This document shows, piece by piece, positions 6,947-16,022 of a stretch of DNA of 64,000 nt. The notes under the pieces were generated by a model. That model searched no databases. It was not told the origin of the DNA and worked only from the letters and a program-made list of their open reading frames with translations. The stretch spans positions 120,663 to 184,662 of the forward strand of contig JAOQAI010000009.1 in the NCBI GenBank assembly GCA_025963645.1. Direction: 5' to 3'. The position numbers and the translations under genes were made by a program. Each line of letters opens with the position of its first letter. Within the stretch, counting starts at the first letter, position 1. The DNA is from Flaviaestuariibacter sp. GTDB taxonomy: Bacteria; Bacteroidota; Bacteroidia; Chitinophagales; Chitinophagaceae.

Positions 6947-9631
6947 TTAACCTAAAGTCTGCAAGATCTCAAACAAGTCGGCGTCGGTTTTTACCAGCAC
7001 TTCTCTTGCTTTGCTGCCTTGGTTGCCGCCCACAATGCCCGCTTGTTCCAGTTGATCCATCAGCCGCCCGGCGCGGTTGTAGCCCAGCTTCATCTTCCGT
7101 TGGATGAGCGAGGTAGAACCCACCTGGTTTGCTACTATTAGTTTGGCGGCATCCTCGAACAAGGGGTCTTTTTCCGCCGAATTGAAGTCGCCCTTCTCCA
7201 GGTCCTTTTCATCAACATACTCCGGCAGCAGGAATGGTTGCGGATAGCCGCGCTGGTCGGCAATAAACTCCACCACCCGCTCCACTTCCGGCGTATCTAC
7301 GAAAGCGCACTGCAGTCGAACGATCTCGCCGTTGTAAGAGATCAGCATATCACCCTTACCGATCAGTTGTTCGGCACCACCGGCGTCAAGAATAGTTCGG
7401 GAATCAATCTTACTAGACACCTTAAAGGCGATACGGGCCGGGAAGTTGGCTTTGATAGTACCGGTGATAATGTTTACCGACGGACGCTGTGTAGCAATGA
7501 TCAGGTGAATGCCAATGGCACGGGCCAACTGCGCCAGCCGTGCGATCGGCATCTCCACTTCTTTACCGGCTGTCATAATAAGGTCGGCAAATTCATCCAC
7601 CACTAAAACAATAAACGGCAGGTATTGATGTCCTTTCTGTGGGTTCAGCTTGCGCTTGGTAAACTTCTCGTTGTATTCCTTGATGTTTCTCGCACCGGCT
7701 TCTTTAAGAAGGTCGTAGCGGTTGTCCATCTCGATGCAAAGGGCATTCAGCGTGTTGATCACCTTCTTGGTATCGGTAATGATCGCTTCTTCTTCGCCGG
7801 GCAGCTTCGCCAGGAAATGATTTTCGATATGTCGGTAAACGCTTAGCTCCACTTTCTTCGGATCGATCAGCACAAATTTCAGTTGGGATGGATGTTTTTT
7901 GTAGAGAAGCGAAACAAGGATGGCATTCAACCCCACGGATTTGCCTTGCCCGGTGGCGCCTGCCATCAATAGATGCGGCATACCCGCCAGGTCCACGATA
8001 AAGAGTTCGTTATCGATCTTCTTACCGATAGCGATGGGCAGGCTAAAGTTGTTGTGGATGAATTTATCCGATGCCAGCATGGTCTTCATGCTCACTACAG
8101 ACTTCTTATGGTTAGGTACCTCAATACCAATGGTTCCTTTGCCAGGGATCGGCGCAATAATGCGGATGCCAAGGGCGGCAAGGCTCAGGGCAATATCGTC
8201 CTCCAGGTTCTTGATGCGGGAAATCCGAACACCCGGTGCCGGCACGATCTCGTAAAGCGTTACGGTTGGTCCTACCGTAGCACTGATCTTCGAAATCGCA
8301 ATGTCGTAATTCTTCAGCGTGTTGATGATCTGGTTCTTGTTCGTTTCCAGCTCACCGGGGTCTTGTATAACCTTCTCGCTGCCGTGGATATCCAGCAGGT
8401 CAATCGTCGGGTATTTATAATCCCGCAGGTCAAGTGTGGGTTCATACGCCGGCAGGTCGCCATAGCCTTTCTGGCGCACCACTTCTTCCTCCGGCTCGGG
8501 CTCCGCTATTTTTATTTCCAGTTCAAGATTGGTTGGCGGCGGCACTTGGCGGGGTGGCGGCACTACGAAAGGCTGTTCTTCCGGGAGGTCCATTTCGTGC
8601 TTGTGCAATAAATCGGCAATGATCTCCGCATCCTGCGGCTGTTCTTCTTCATGAAAATGAGCTTCGTCGGATTCTTCGGCAATCTCTTCTTCTTCCTCGT
8701 CCTTTTCAATCATCTCATACCCGTTGGCATAGGCATCGTTCACCGTTGGTGTGAACAACATGGCGCCTTCGCCTTTCAGGGCGTTGCGTTTTTCCTCCCT
8801 GGTTTCGTTTGCTTCTTCTTCGGATAAGATCACCGGGCTCACCGCTTCTTTTGAGACTTTACCTTCTGTAGCAAACTCCTCTTCATCCTCATCATCTATC
8901 AGGCGGATCTTCCGTTGCGGCATTTTAAACACCGGGTTGAACTGCCAGATAAGATAGGAGGCGCCAACCACTAATAAAAGGGCCGCGGTTCCTACAGAAC
9001 CCAGGAAGCCGGTCAGCCAGTTGGAGACCATGTTGCCTACACGTCCGCCAAACGGAAACTCATAGCCACCTTCATAGTGCGAGGGCAGCATAAAAGCAAA
9101 AGCCACCGATGCTATCAATAAGCCAAACGTGACATATTTGAGGTTTAGCCAGATGGAGAAGACCTTGCGGTTGAACAGCAGGTTGATGCCCACCACGAAA
9201 AAGAAGGTGCAGAACAGGAGCGACGCCACTCCAAATCCACGATAGATGAAAAAGTGCGAGATATAGGCGCCTAACCTTCCTAAAAGATTAGAAACACGGT
9301 AAGTAGCATCGGTTTCCCAAAGAAAAGCCGCATCGTTATTGAGTACACGGTCCTGGTCTTCCTTCCAGGTAAAGAAATAAGAGATAAAAGCAATAAAAAG
9401 AAAAATAGAAATGAGCAGCGAAACAGTACCCATGATCTTCCAGGTGCGTTCGTCTTTTGCCAGCTTTTTAAAATCGATGGATTCCTCGCGGTCCTTTTTA
9501 AACTTCTCAGCCGGAGGGGCAGGCGCAGGCTTCGGCGCGGTCTTTTTCCTGACCGGCGCTTCGGTTTTAGGTTCAATGATCTCTTCGGCAGGTGGTGCTT
9601 CTACAATAGGTTTTTTTAGCCTGTTAGCCAT
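6947..9631 (-). CDS. ftsK: DNA translocase FtsK
   Basis: FtsK pumps chromosomal DNA through the division septum and helps resolve dimers. The 894-residue product has N-terminal membrane segments (about 66-87, 133-154, 167-183, 205-229), an acidic/proline-rich linker (245-400), the motor domain with Walker A GATGQGKS at 558-565 and Walker B IVLVVDE at 674-680, and a winged-helix gamma domain from about 828 to the end. I chose ATG 9631 (MANRLKK) rather than an upstream in-frame codon at 9778. A TATATTTG box at 9643-9636 lies only 4 bases before it, and the longer frame would overlap the DUF423 gene. Confidence 0.95.
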   Translation of the reverse strand: MANRLKKPIVEAPPAEEIIEPKTEAPVRKKTAPKPAPAPPAEKFKKDREESIDFKKLAKDERTWKIMGTVSLLISIFLFIAFISYFFTWKEDQDRVLNNDAAFLWETDATYRVSNLLGRLGAYISHFFIYRGFGVASLLFCTFFFVVGINLLFNRKVFSIWLNLKYVTFGLLIASVAFAFMLPSHYEGGYEFPFGGRVGNMVSNWLTGFLGSVGTAALLLVVGASYLIWQFNPVFKMPQRKIRLIDDEDEEEFATEGKVSKEAVSPVILSEEEANETREEKRNALKGEGAMLFTPTVNDAYANGYEMIEKDEEEEEIAEESDEAHFHEEEQPQDAEIIADLLHKHEMDLPEEQPFVVPPPRQVPPPTNLELEIKIAEPEPEEEVVRQKGYGDLPAYEPTLDLRDYKYPTIDLLDIHGSEKVIQDPGELETNKNQIINTLKNYDIAISKISATVGPTVTLYEIVPAPGVRISRIKNLEDDIALSLAALGIRIIAPIPGKGTIGIEVPNHKKSVVSMKTMLASDKFIHNNFSLPIAIGKKIDNELFIVDLAGMPHLLMAGATGQGKSVGLNAILVSLLYKKHPSQLKFVLIDPKKVELSVYRHIENHFLAKLPGEEEAIITDTKKVINTLNALCIEMDNRYDLLKEAGARNIKEYNEKFTKRKLNPQKGHQYLPFIVLVVDEFADLIMTAGKEVEMPIARLAQLARAIGIHLIIATQRPSVNIITGTIKANFPARIAFKVSSKIDSRTILDAGGAEQLIGKGDMLISYNGEIVRLQCAFVDTPEVERVVEFIADQRGYPQPFLLPEYVDEKDLEKGDFNSAEKDPLFEDAAKLIVANQVGSTSLIQRKMKLGYNRAGRLMDQLEQAGIVGGNQGSKAREVLVKTDADLFEILQTLG

Positions 9632-9635
9632 AGGA

Positions 9636-9643
9636 CAAATATA
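9636..9643 (-). promoter_or_regulatory. -7 promoter box abutting the ftsK start
   Basis: TATATTTG on the minus strand, 4 bases before the ATG; predicts a leaderless or near-leaderless ftsK transcript and decides the start codon. Confidence 0.6.
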
Positions 9644-9698
9644 GGTTTGAGTTCGTTGCAATAGCGGCCGGTGGCGGGCCGTGGCTAAAAATAAGGAA

Positions 9699-10085
9699 TT
9701 ATTTGCGTAGAATTCCCAGGAGCAGCAAAACCCAGCCTGTAATGAAAAGCAGTCCGCCAATAGGCGTGATGGCGCCAATGCCGCTAAGTCCTACTTTGTT
9801 GGTAGCTTTTAGCAGCGTCAACACATAAAGCGACCCGGAGAAAAGTATAATGCCGCTAAAAAAGAACCAGCCCGCATTGGAGACATAGGCATTGGCAAAC
9901 CGCTCATATACTATGGCGACAATGAAAAGTGCAAAGGCATGGTACATCTGGTACTGTACGCCTGTTTGGAAGGTGTTCACCGTTTCGGGCGGAACGATCT
10001 TTTTTAGCCCGTGAGCACCAAAGGCCCCCAATGCCACACCAAGGGCAGCTAACAAAGAAGCGATTATTAAGAAGGTCTTATGCAT
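9699..10085 (-). CDS. DUF423 (YgdD-type) membrane protein
   Basis: 128 residues with four predicted transmembrane helices and the family's opening ALGAFGAHGLKK (about residues 19-30), followed by FQTGVQYQMYHAFAL near 39-53, which identify DUF423. These are inner-membrane proteins of unknown biochemical role. It begins 3 bases after the aroK stop on the same strand, so aroK and this gene are probably one transcript. Confidence 0.88.
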   Translation of the reverse strand: MHKTFLIIASLLAALGVALGAFGAHGLKKIVPPETVNTFQTGVQYQMYHAFALFIVAIVYERFANAYVSNAGWFFFSGIILFSGSLYVLTLLKATNKVGLSGIGAITPIGGLLFITGWVLLLLGILRK

Positions 10086-10088
10086 AGT

Positions 10089-10601
10089 TTATTTTGAAGG
10101 ATGGAAGATGCGGTCAATCAATGAGTCCAGTTGCACGTCGTCCTCATTTAGTATAATAGAAGCTTGCTGGTAAAAGATCTTACGATCGCCAAACTTTTTG
10201 ACGATAAAAGAGCGTAGCCCTTTATTATCCAGATCGTCAATCAGGGGCCGGTGGGCTTTCTCTTTTAGTAATCGGCTGTGCAGGCAGTCCACTGAGCAGT
10301 TGATCCAAACGCTGGTGCCTTTCGCATTCATATAGTCGATGTTATTGTAATAGCAGGGCGTTCCGCCGCCGGTCGCCATCACAAAAGTTTCGTGGCTTTC
10401 GGTAAGCAGGTTCAGCACTTCTTTTTCCAGCATCCGGAAATACTCTTCACCACTTTCTTCAAAAATTTGGGAAACCGTTTTGCCAGCGTCTTCTTCGATC
10501 CTGGCGTCGAGGTCAAAAAACGGGAGCCCGAGCTTTTGCGCTACGGCTTTTCCCCAGTGCGTTTTGCCGCAGCCCATGAAGCCGATGAAGAAGATTTTCA
10601 T
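10089..10601 (-). CDS. aroK: Shikimate kinase
   Basis: Phosphorylates shikimate at O3 in aromatic amino acid synthesis. The 170-residue protein has the P-loop GFMGCGKT at 7-14, the shikimate-binding FFDLDARIEEDAG segment near 28-40, RMLEKEVL near 56-63 and ATGGGTPCY near 75-83. The start MKIFFIG at 10601 is preferred to an in-frame upstream codon because it places the P-loop at the usual position. It lies 4 bases after the stop of the acyl-CoA dehydrogenase gene. Confidence 0.94.
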   Translation of the reverse strand: MKIFFIGFMGCGKTHWGKAVAQKLGLPFFDLDARIEEDAGKTVSQIFEESGEEYFRMLEKEVLNLLTESHETFVMATGGGTPCYYNNIDYMNAKGTSVWINCSVDCLHSRLLKEKAHRPLIDDLDNKGLRSFIVKKFGDRKIFYQQASIILNEDDVQLDSLIDRIFHPSK

Positions 10602-10605
10602 AGAA

Positions 10606-11784
10606 TTACTTAAACGCATTCAAACCCGTCACATCCATTCCGGTAATCAGCAAATGCACATCATGCGTGCCTTCATAGGTGATCACACTTTCCAGGTTCA
10701 TCATGTGACGCATGATGCTGTATTCGCCGGTGATACCCATGCCGCCGAGCATTTGGCGGGCATCGCGGGCAATGTTCGCAGCGATCTCGCAGGAGTTGCG
10801 CTTGGCCATAGAAACCTGCTGGGGCGTAGCGCGACCTTCATTCATCAATACACCCAGGCGCCACACCAATAATTGGCCTTTGGTGATCTCCGTTATCATC
10901 TCTGCGAGCTTCTTCTGCTGCAACTGGAAGCCACCAATCGGACGGTCAAATTGTATGCGCTCTTTGCTATACCGAAGCGCTGTATCATAACAATCCATTG
11001 CCGCACCTAAAGCACCCCAGGAGATACCGTACCGGGCTTTGCTCAGGCAACCCAGCGGACCTTTCAAGCCCTTTACATTCGGGAAAATATTCTCTTTAGG
11101 CACCTTTACATTATCAAATACCAGCTCACCGGTAGCCGATGCCCGCAGGCTCCATTTGCCATGCGTGGTAGGTGTAGAAAAGCCTTCCATACCTCGTTCT
11201 ACTATCAATCCACGAATGTCTCCCGCTTCGTCCTTCGCCCAAACAACCGCCACTTGCGAATACGGCGCATTGGAGATCCACATTTTGCTGCCGTTCAGTA
11301 TCACATGATCGCCGGCGTCTTTTATATTGGTAAGCATGCCCGATGGATTGCTTCCATGATCCGGCTCTGTTAAGCCAAAACACCCCAACCACTCACCGGA
11401 AGCGAGTTTCGGCAAGTACTTCATGCGCTGATCTTCGGAGCCGTACGCATAGATCGGATACATCACTAACGAACCTTGCACAGATGCGGTTGAACGAACG
11501 CCGCTATCACCGCGCTCCAACTCCTGCATCATTAGTCCATAGGAGATATAATCCAATCCCCCACCGCCATATTCAGGGGGTACAGTGGGGCCAAAACAAC
11601 CAAGATCGCCCAGCTGTTTTACGATCTGTTGCGGGAATTCTGCCCGCTGCGCATAATCTTCAATAATGGGAGAGATTTCCTTCTTTACATAATTGCGAAC
11701 CGTTTCGCGAATAAGCTTGTGCTCATCGGAAAGCAATTCATCAACGCCATAATAATCCGGGGAAACAAATTGATCGGTTGCCAT
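10606..11784 (-). CDS. Acyl-CoA dehydrogenase, glutaryl-CoA dehydrogenase type
   Basis: An FAD enzyme of 392 residues. Visible acyl-CoA dehydrogenase blocks are CFGLTEPDHGSNPSG, KMWISNAPYSQVAVVWA and an ARQMLGGMGITGEYSIMRH segment. The C-terminus reads TYEGTHDVHLLITGMDVTGL with the catalytic Glu near 371. This C-terminal form is characteristic of glutaryl-CoA dehydrogenase, which makes crotonyl-CoA from glutaryl-CoA. That reaction follows the kynurenine cluster's end product, so the two may be linked functionally (inference). ATG 11784 is chosen; a TACTTTTG box at 11798-11791 ends 6 bases before it. aroK and the DUF423 gene follow on the same strand. Confidence 0.85.
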   Translation of the reverse strand: MATDQFVSPDYYGVDELLSDEHKLIRETVRNYVKKEISPIIEDYAQRAEFPQQIVKQLGDLGCFGPTVPPEYGGGGLDYISYGLMMQELERGDSGVRSTASVQGSLVMYPIYAYGSEDQRMKYLPKLASGEWLGCFGLTEPDHGSNPSGMLTNIKDAGDHVILNGSKMWISNAPYSQVAVVWAKDEAGDIRGLIVERGMEGFSTPTTHGKWSLRASATGELVFDNVKVPKENIFPNVKGLKGPLGCLSKARYGISWGALGAAMDCYDTALRYSKERIQFDRPIGGFQLQQKKLAEMITEITKGQLLVWRLGVLMNEGRATPQQVSMAKRNSCEIAANIARDARQMLGGMGITGEYSIMRHMMNLESVITYEGTHDVHLLITGMDVTGLNAFK

Positions 11785-11790
11785 AGGTGG

Positions 11791-11798
11791 CAAAAGTA
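11791..11798 (-). promoter_or_regulatory. -7 promoter box abutting the acyl-CoA dehydrogenase start
   Basis: TACTTTTG on the minus strand, 6 bases before the ATG; predicts a very short or absent leader and probably drives the gcdH-aroK-DUF423 unit. Confidence 0.6.
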
Positions 11799-11856
11799 AG
11801 GTGGGAACGGGATTAGCTGAAAGGGGAATTAGCGAATTAGCTGATAGATAAGGAAA

Positions 11857-12354
11857 CTACTTCGAGCCAAAATCCTGCGTCCAGTAATCGCCTACCCTGC
11901 CAATGCCGACTTCTTTGAAGGCTTTGTTCATGATGTTCTTGCAGTGACCGGGACTTTTCAACCAGCCATCCACTACATCTTTTTCAGTGGCATAACCAAA
12001 GGCAATATTCTCACCATAGGTCATCCAGATATAGCCGGCCTTTTCGATGCGGGTATTGGCAGTGGAGCCATCATCTTCTATATGGCTGAAGTATTTTTTA
12101 CGGAACATGTCGGCACTGTGAAGCGTTGCGGCGGCTTCCAGTTGAATGTTCCAGGAGAGTGGCGCAACAGGTGGATACCAGACATCGCCGCATTGTACGC
12201 CTTTGCCGCGGGCCTCGTTTACTAATTTAAGCAGGAGGGTTTTATCAAGCGTTGTGGGCGCCATCCCACTAATCACTGCGACTGGCATTGGCATGTCTGG
12301 TGATGCACCAGCGAAAGGGGAGAAAAACAAGATCAACGCTGACAGATAAATCAT
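11857..12354 (-). CDS. Secreted CAP-domain (SCP-like) protein
   Basis: 165 residues with an N-terminal signal sequence (to about residue 17) and one CAP domain. The family hallmarks are LLKLVNEARGKG near 41-52, AAATLHSADM near 74-83, YGENIAFGY near 114-122, VDGWLKSPGHCKNIMN near 127-142 and the terminal YWTQDFG. The two cysteines (in VQCGDVW and GHCKN) could pair. CAP proteins are extracytoplasmic and functionally diverse; a specific role cannot be read from sequence. It is a single gene with no partner at close range. Confidence 0.88.
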   Translation of the reverse strand: MIYLSALILFFSPFAGASPDMPMPVAVISGMAPTTLDKTLLLKLVNEARGKGVQCGDVWYPPVAPLSWNIQLEAAATLHSADMFRKKYFSHIEDDGSTANTRIEKAGYIWMTYGENIAFGYATEKDVVDGWLKSPGHCKNIMNKAFKEVGIGRVGDYWTQDFGSK

Positions 12355-12458
12355 GGTGAAAGAATATCTACGCCTAAAACTTAAATGAAGACTTAATTAT
12401 TGCCTTGCCCGTTGCGTTAAAATATTATAGAGAAAGCTTACAACTACCATTACGAATG

Positions 12459-13331
12459 TTAATAAGCCTGAAACCAATCAAAATCATCGACATTCAGATA
12501 CTCCTTCGGGATCTTTTTAAGAATTACTTTACGAATATTTGGCCTTGTATATCGGAAGCGGATAGTCTTATAATAGGTCTGGTCACGTGTGTCTTCCATG
12601 TTTGGATAAATATATTCGATCGTATCTACTTTGAACTCATTCCATTTGTATTTGTATAAAGGAGCTTCCCCGGAATGTCCATACTCCACCCCTCTAATTA
12701 CTTTTTCGGCAGGATAAAATGTTGGATTCATAAAAAAATAATTGCTAGCGAACCCTTTAGATGACGGTTGGTATAAATAAACATTGTAGACGTTCCGCCT
12801 GCAGCAGCCTGAGGAAGTATGCACCAAGAAATCCTTTTGCCGGTCGCCATTTACATCCCTGATTGTATCTTTAATATAATCATGACCTTCAATGACAGTA
12901 TCTAAAACAGGAATGAAGCTGTTGAACTTTAACAAATAAATTGAAAGATTCGTGCCCAACCCTGAATGACCCCTGATCAGTAAGTGCTTGACATTTTGGT
13001 TAAAAAGGTGCCCATAAACCATATCTACATTGACTTGCACTATGCCATCCTTTGTAATTTCCTCATAGCCTTTTTGAAAGGAAGCTTTTGTTTTGTTTTG
13101 ATCAGCTAACACTAATGCTTTTTTAAGAATACTGTCAACCTGCCTACCCTGATATTCAAAGCTGTAAGAATCTTCTTCGATATTAGAATCTCTAAAAATA
13201 GAGTTCCGACTTCCATTATTTTTTATGTTGTCGGATGTATGATTAACCTCTTTTTTCCGAACTGGCTGTTGACAACATAAAATGCAAAATGCTACTAATA
13301 TCAGAACGCCGATAATTATTTTGTTGCTCAT
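12459..13331 (-). CDS. Lipoprotein with a calcium-binding-like repeat, unknown function
   Basis: 290 residues. A hydrophobic N-terminus ends in FCILCC, a plausible lipobox, so the mature protein is probably membrane anchored. Near residues 159-171 the sequence IRDVNGDRQKDFL looks like a DxNxDxxxD calcium loop, as in FG-GAP/integrin-type repeats, followed by a Cys-Cys pair (SSGCCRR). The rest is beta-rich with many Tyr. I do not recognise a family. It stands alone with 50-100 bases of AT-rich sequence on each side. Confidence 0.65.
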   Translation of the reverse strand: MSNKIIIGVLILVAFCILCCQQPVRKKEVNHTSDNIKNNGSRNSIFRDSNIEEDSYSFEYQGRQVDSILKKALVLADQNKTKASFQKGYEEITKDGIVQVNVDMVYGHLFNQNVKHLLIRGHSGLGTNLSIYLLKFNSFIPVLDTVIEGHDYIKDTIRDVNGDRQKDFLVHTSSGCCRRNVYNVYLYQPSSKGFASNYFFMNPTFYPAEKVIRGVEYGHSGEAPLYKYKWNEFKVDTIEYIYPNMEDTRDQTYYKTIRFRYTRPNIRKVILKKIPKEYLNVDDFDWFQAY

Positions 13332-13373
13332 CGATGATAATCGTCCACTAAGATAATTGATATTAATACAAAT

Positions 13374-13402
13374 AAAAACACCGGTATATGCCGGTGTTTT
13401 TT
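13374..13402. terminator. Bidirectional intrinsic terminator after the DPP-IV-like gene
   Basis: Perfect 7-bp stem ACACCGG/CCGGTGT with a 6-base loop, flanked by A-run and T-run, so it can act on either strand; the leftward peptidase gene is its obvious user. Confidence 0.8.
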
Positions 13403-13408
13403 ATACAT

Positions 13409-15892
13409 TTATGACCGCTTCTTGGGTCCTGTCTGCTCGATCTCTCGATTCATTTCTACAATGTCTACATCGGGCAAATTCGTATCACCCATTAAATGCT
13501 GGGAGAAATAATCAGCCATTCGCCAGAAGAAATACTCCGTCATATCGCCGTAAGCATGGCGCTGACCCGGAAGTATGACCAGATCAAATCGCTTATTGGC
13601 TTTGATAAAGGCATTCACCATACGCATCGTGCCGGCCGGATGCACATTGTTGTCTATCTCACCGGTGGTCAGCATCAGGTGGCCTTTCAGGTTCTTTGCC
13701 AGGTCCTGGTTCTTATCAATGCTGTATGCGAAAGTGGTATCGCCCTTCTCTCCTATCTGCTCTTTCACGCCATGGTGCTTCTCGCTCCACCAGCGGTTGT
13801 AGATGCTATTATCATGGTTGCCGGAAGAAGACACCGCCACTTTAAAGAAATCGGGATAAACCAACATGGCCGCCGTGCTCATAAAGCCACCACCGGAGTG
13901 GCCATGAATGCCTACACGATCAATATCAATAAAAGAATGACGATCAGCTAATTGCTCGATAGCGCCTTTCTGATCAGCTAGTCCATAATCGCGAAGATTA
14001 CCATAGCCATAATTATGATACCACTTGCTGCGTGCCGGGTGTCCGCCGCGGTTACCGACGGTCACCACCACAAAACCCAACTGCGCCAGGCGCTCTTTAC
14101 GATCCATGCTGCGGCTCCAGTTCTGGTTCACGCCTTCCACTTGCGGGCCCGGATATTCATAATCAATAACAGGATATTTTTTAGTAGAATCGAAATTGAA
14201 CGGCAGGTACATCACGCCAAACAAATCGGTAACGCCATCATCTGCTTTCACTTTAAAAGTACGTGGATAACGGTAGCCGGTTGCGAGCAGCGAGCTAATA
14301 TCGGTGGCTTCAAGGTCCATGACCTTGCGGCCTTCTGCATTGTACAATACCGCTTTCGGTGCCGCATTTACACGGGAGAAATTATCGACAAAATACGTTT
14401 CGTCATCGTTCATGCTCATATCGTGCTCATAGTCACCTGCGTTCAGCAACCGCAAACCACTGCCATCGAAATTGACGCGGTACAGGTGGTGATAGTAAGG
14501 ATCCTCACCCTTTTCACGGCCATTAGCACTGAAGTACACGACACGCTTCTTTTCATCTACACCTGTAATATTTTCCACATGATACGAACCGGATGTGATC
14601 TGATTTTTCAAGGTGCCGTTGCCTTCGTATAAATAAAGATGTGCCCAACCGTCGCGTTCGCTCCACTGGATCAACTCCTTACCGCCGTTAACGATACCGG
14701 GACGGCGGGTTTCCACATAAGTGTTTGAACGCTCAGGAACCAATGTTTTCACTTCGCCAGTTGCAATATCCACCGAGCAAAGATCAATACGCTTCAGGTC
14801 GCGGCTGGTGCGGGTGAAATAGAACTTTCCGTCATCACCTAACCAACGCAGCGGCCGCCAGTCATCATCGCGGGTGCTTTGTAATTGAGGTGCGCCATAA
14901 ATGCTAATGTCCTGGTCTTTGAATTGCTTGATGGCCAATTCCCTTGCCGTTTTAGAAGCATTGTTGAAAAGAAGCGCATACTGGATCGGCTGCTCTTTCT
15001 CGCCGGGCATGGCGTATTTATATGTTTCAATGGTAGGACGTGGCTCGCCAATGCTATTAATAACCCACATGTCCATTACTGCACGATTATCAGAGCGCAC
15101 CATTGCAAAATGCTTAGAGTCGGGGCTCCAGTAAACGAAGGTGGACTTGCGCTTATTCCTGTTCTTCTCTTTATCTACGTTGTTCTCCAACCCTTCCGGT
15201 CCATATCCAAAATTCTCAACGCCATCTTTGGTGATCTGCGTTTCAACAATAGTGGAATCATCTTCTTTAATTAACGCTTTCTCATAGTTTGCCCGGTCCA
15301 TCCAATAGAGGTTAGACTTCTTTACAAACAGTATCGTTTGTCCATCCGGTGAGATAGAGGCCCAGCGCAGGTTGCGTTTTGGTTTTTTAAAATCAGACAA
15401 CTGCACTAGTTGGCCATTGGCTATATTGTACTCAAAATAATAGACCTTCTTTTCCTTTACTGGCGGTGTACCTTTCTTCACCGTAGTGTCCTTGCGCTCC
15501 ACTTCTTCCGTGCTTTTCACCTCAAACTGGATCCAGTTCTCATCCCTCACGAACCGCATGCTGTCAATCAGAAGATGTTGCGCATCCATCGGGTCTTTTA
15601 CAATGGCGGTCAATTGTGCGGCCAGCTTTTCATTATCAAATAGCAATCTTTTCTCAGCTTTGGCAGGGTCAACGATATACCAGTTCTTACCGGATGGTGT
15701 CTCATAAACATACCAAAAGCGATCAGAATTTTTCAACCAATGCGGGTCAACAGAAGTGCTGAATACAAGCTTATCCAACTTCTTAGAAGAATAGCGGGCA
15801 GCAGCGGAATAGTTGGCCTTGGTAACAGGGGTTTGAGCGCTGGCGATTGCAAAAAGCAGCACGGCGCTAAAAAGCGAGGTCAATTTTTTCAT
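13409..15892 (-). CDS. S9 family dipeptidyl-peptidase-IV-like peptidase
   Basis: 827 residues with a signal peptide (MKKLTSLFSAVLLFAIASAQ), a DPP-IV-type beta-propeller (about 40-530) and a C-terminal alpha/beta-hydrolase domain. The catalytic triad is readable: Ser at about 666 in GHSGGG, Asp at about 747 in GEIDNNV and His at about 779 in GQRHAYGD. Such enzymes remove X-Pro or similar dipeptides in the periplasm. The ATG at 15892 is chosen because it heads the signal peptide; an in-frame extension of 19 residues upstream lacks one. The C-terminal 25 residues after the hydrolase core are an unconserved charged tail. Confidence 0.92.
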   Translation of the reverse strand: MKKLTSLFSAVLLFAIASAQTPVTKANYSAAARYSSKKLDKLVFSTSVDPHWLKNSDRFWYVYETPSGKNWYIVDPAKAEKRLLFDNEKLAAQLTAIVKDPMDAQHLLIDSMRFVRDENWIQFEVKSTEEVERKDTTVKKGTPPVKEKKVYYFEYNIANGQLVQLSDFKKPKRNLRWASISPDGQTILFVKKSNLYWMDRANYEKALIKEDDSTIVETQITKDGVENFGYGPEGLENNVDKEKNRNKRKSTFVYWSPDSKHFAMVRSDNRAVMDMWVINSIGEPRPTIETYKYAMPGEKEQPIQYALLFNNASKTARELAIKQFKDQDISIYGAPQLQSTRDDDWRPLRWLGDDGKFYFTRTSRDLKRIDLCSVDIATGEVKTLVPERSNTYVETRRPGIVNGGKELIQWSERDGWAHLYLYEGNGTLKNQITSGSYHVENITGVDEKKRVVYFSANGREKGEDPYYHHLYRVNFDGSGLRLLNAGDYEHDMSMNDDETYFVDNFSRVNAAPKAVLYNAEGRKVMDLEATDISSLLATGYRYPRTFKVKADDGVTDLFGVMYLPFNFDSTKKYPVIDYEYPGPQVEGVNQNWSRSMDRKERLAQLGFVVVTVGNRGGHPARSKWYHNYGYGNLRDYGLADQKGAIEQLADRHSFIDIDRVGIHGHSGGGFMSTAAMLVYPDFFKVAVSSSGNHDNSIYNRWWSEKHHGVKEQIGEKGDTTFAYSIDKNQDLAKNLKGHLMLTTGEIDNNVHPAGTMRMVNAFIKANKRFDLVILPGQRHAYGDMTEYFFWRMADYFSQHLMGDTNLPDVDIVEMNREIEQTGPKKRS

Positions 15893-16022
15893 GTGCATGT
15901 AAAGAATTAGGGACTGAAAGTTAAGGTAAGGATGAGGAGAGAAATACAAAATTCAAAATGAATATGAGAAATAGTGAATGCAAGCCAGCACAAAAGCTCA
16001 GTCCTTTGCCATGCAATCGTTT

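Noticed and set aside
7973..8611. 212-codon plus-strand frame
   Set aside because: Lies wholly antisense to ftsK, whose translation shows clear FtsK domains; codon content is a mirror of the coding strand.
14015..14632. 205-codon plus-strand frame
   Set aside because: Antisense shadow of the DPP-IV-like peptidase gene; no domain signal.
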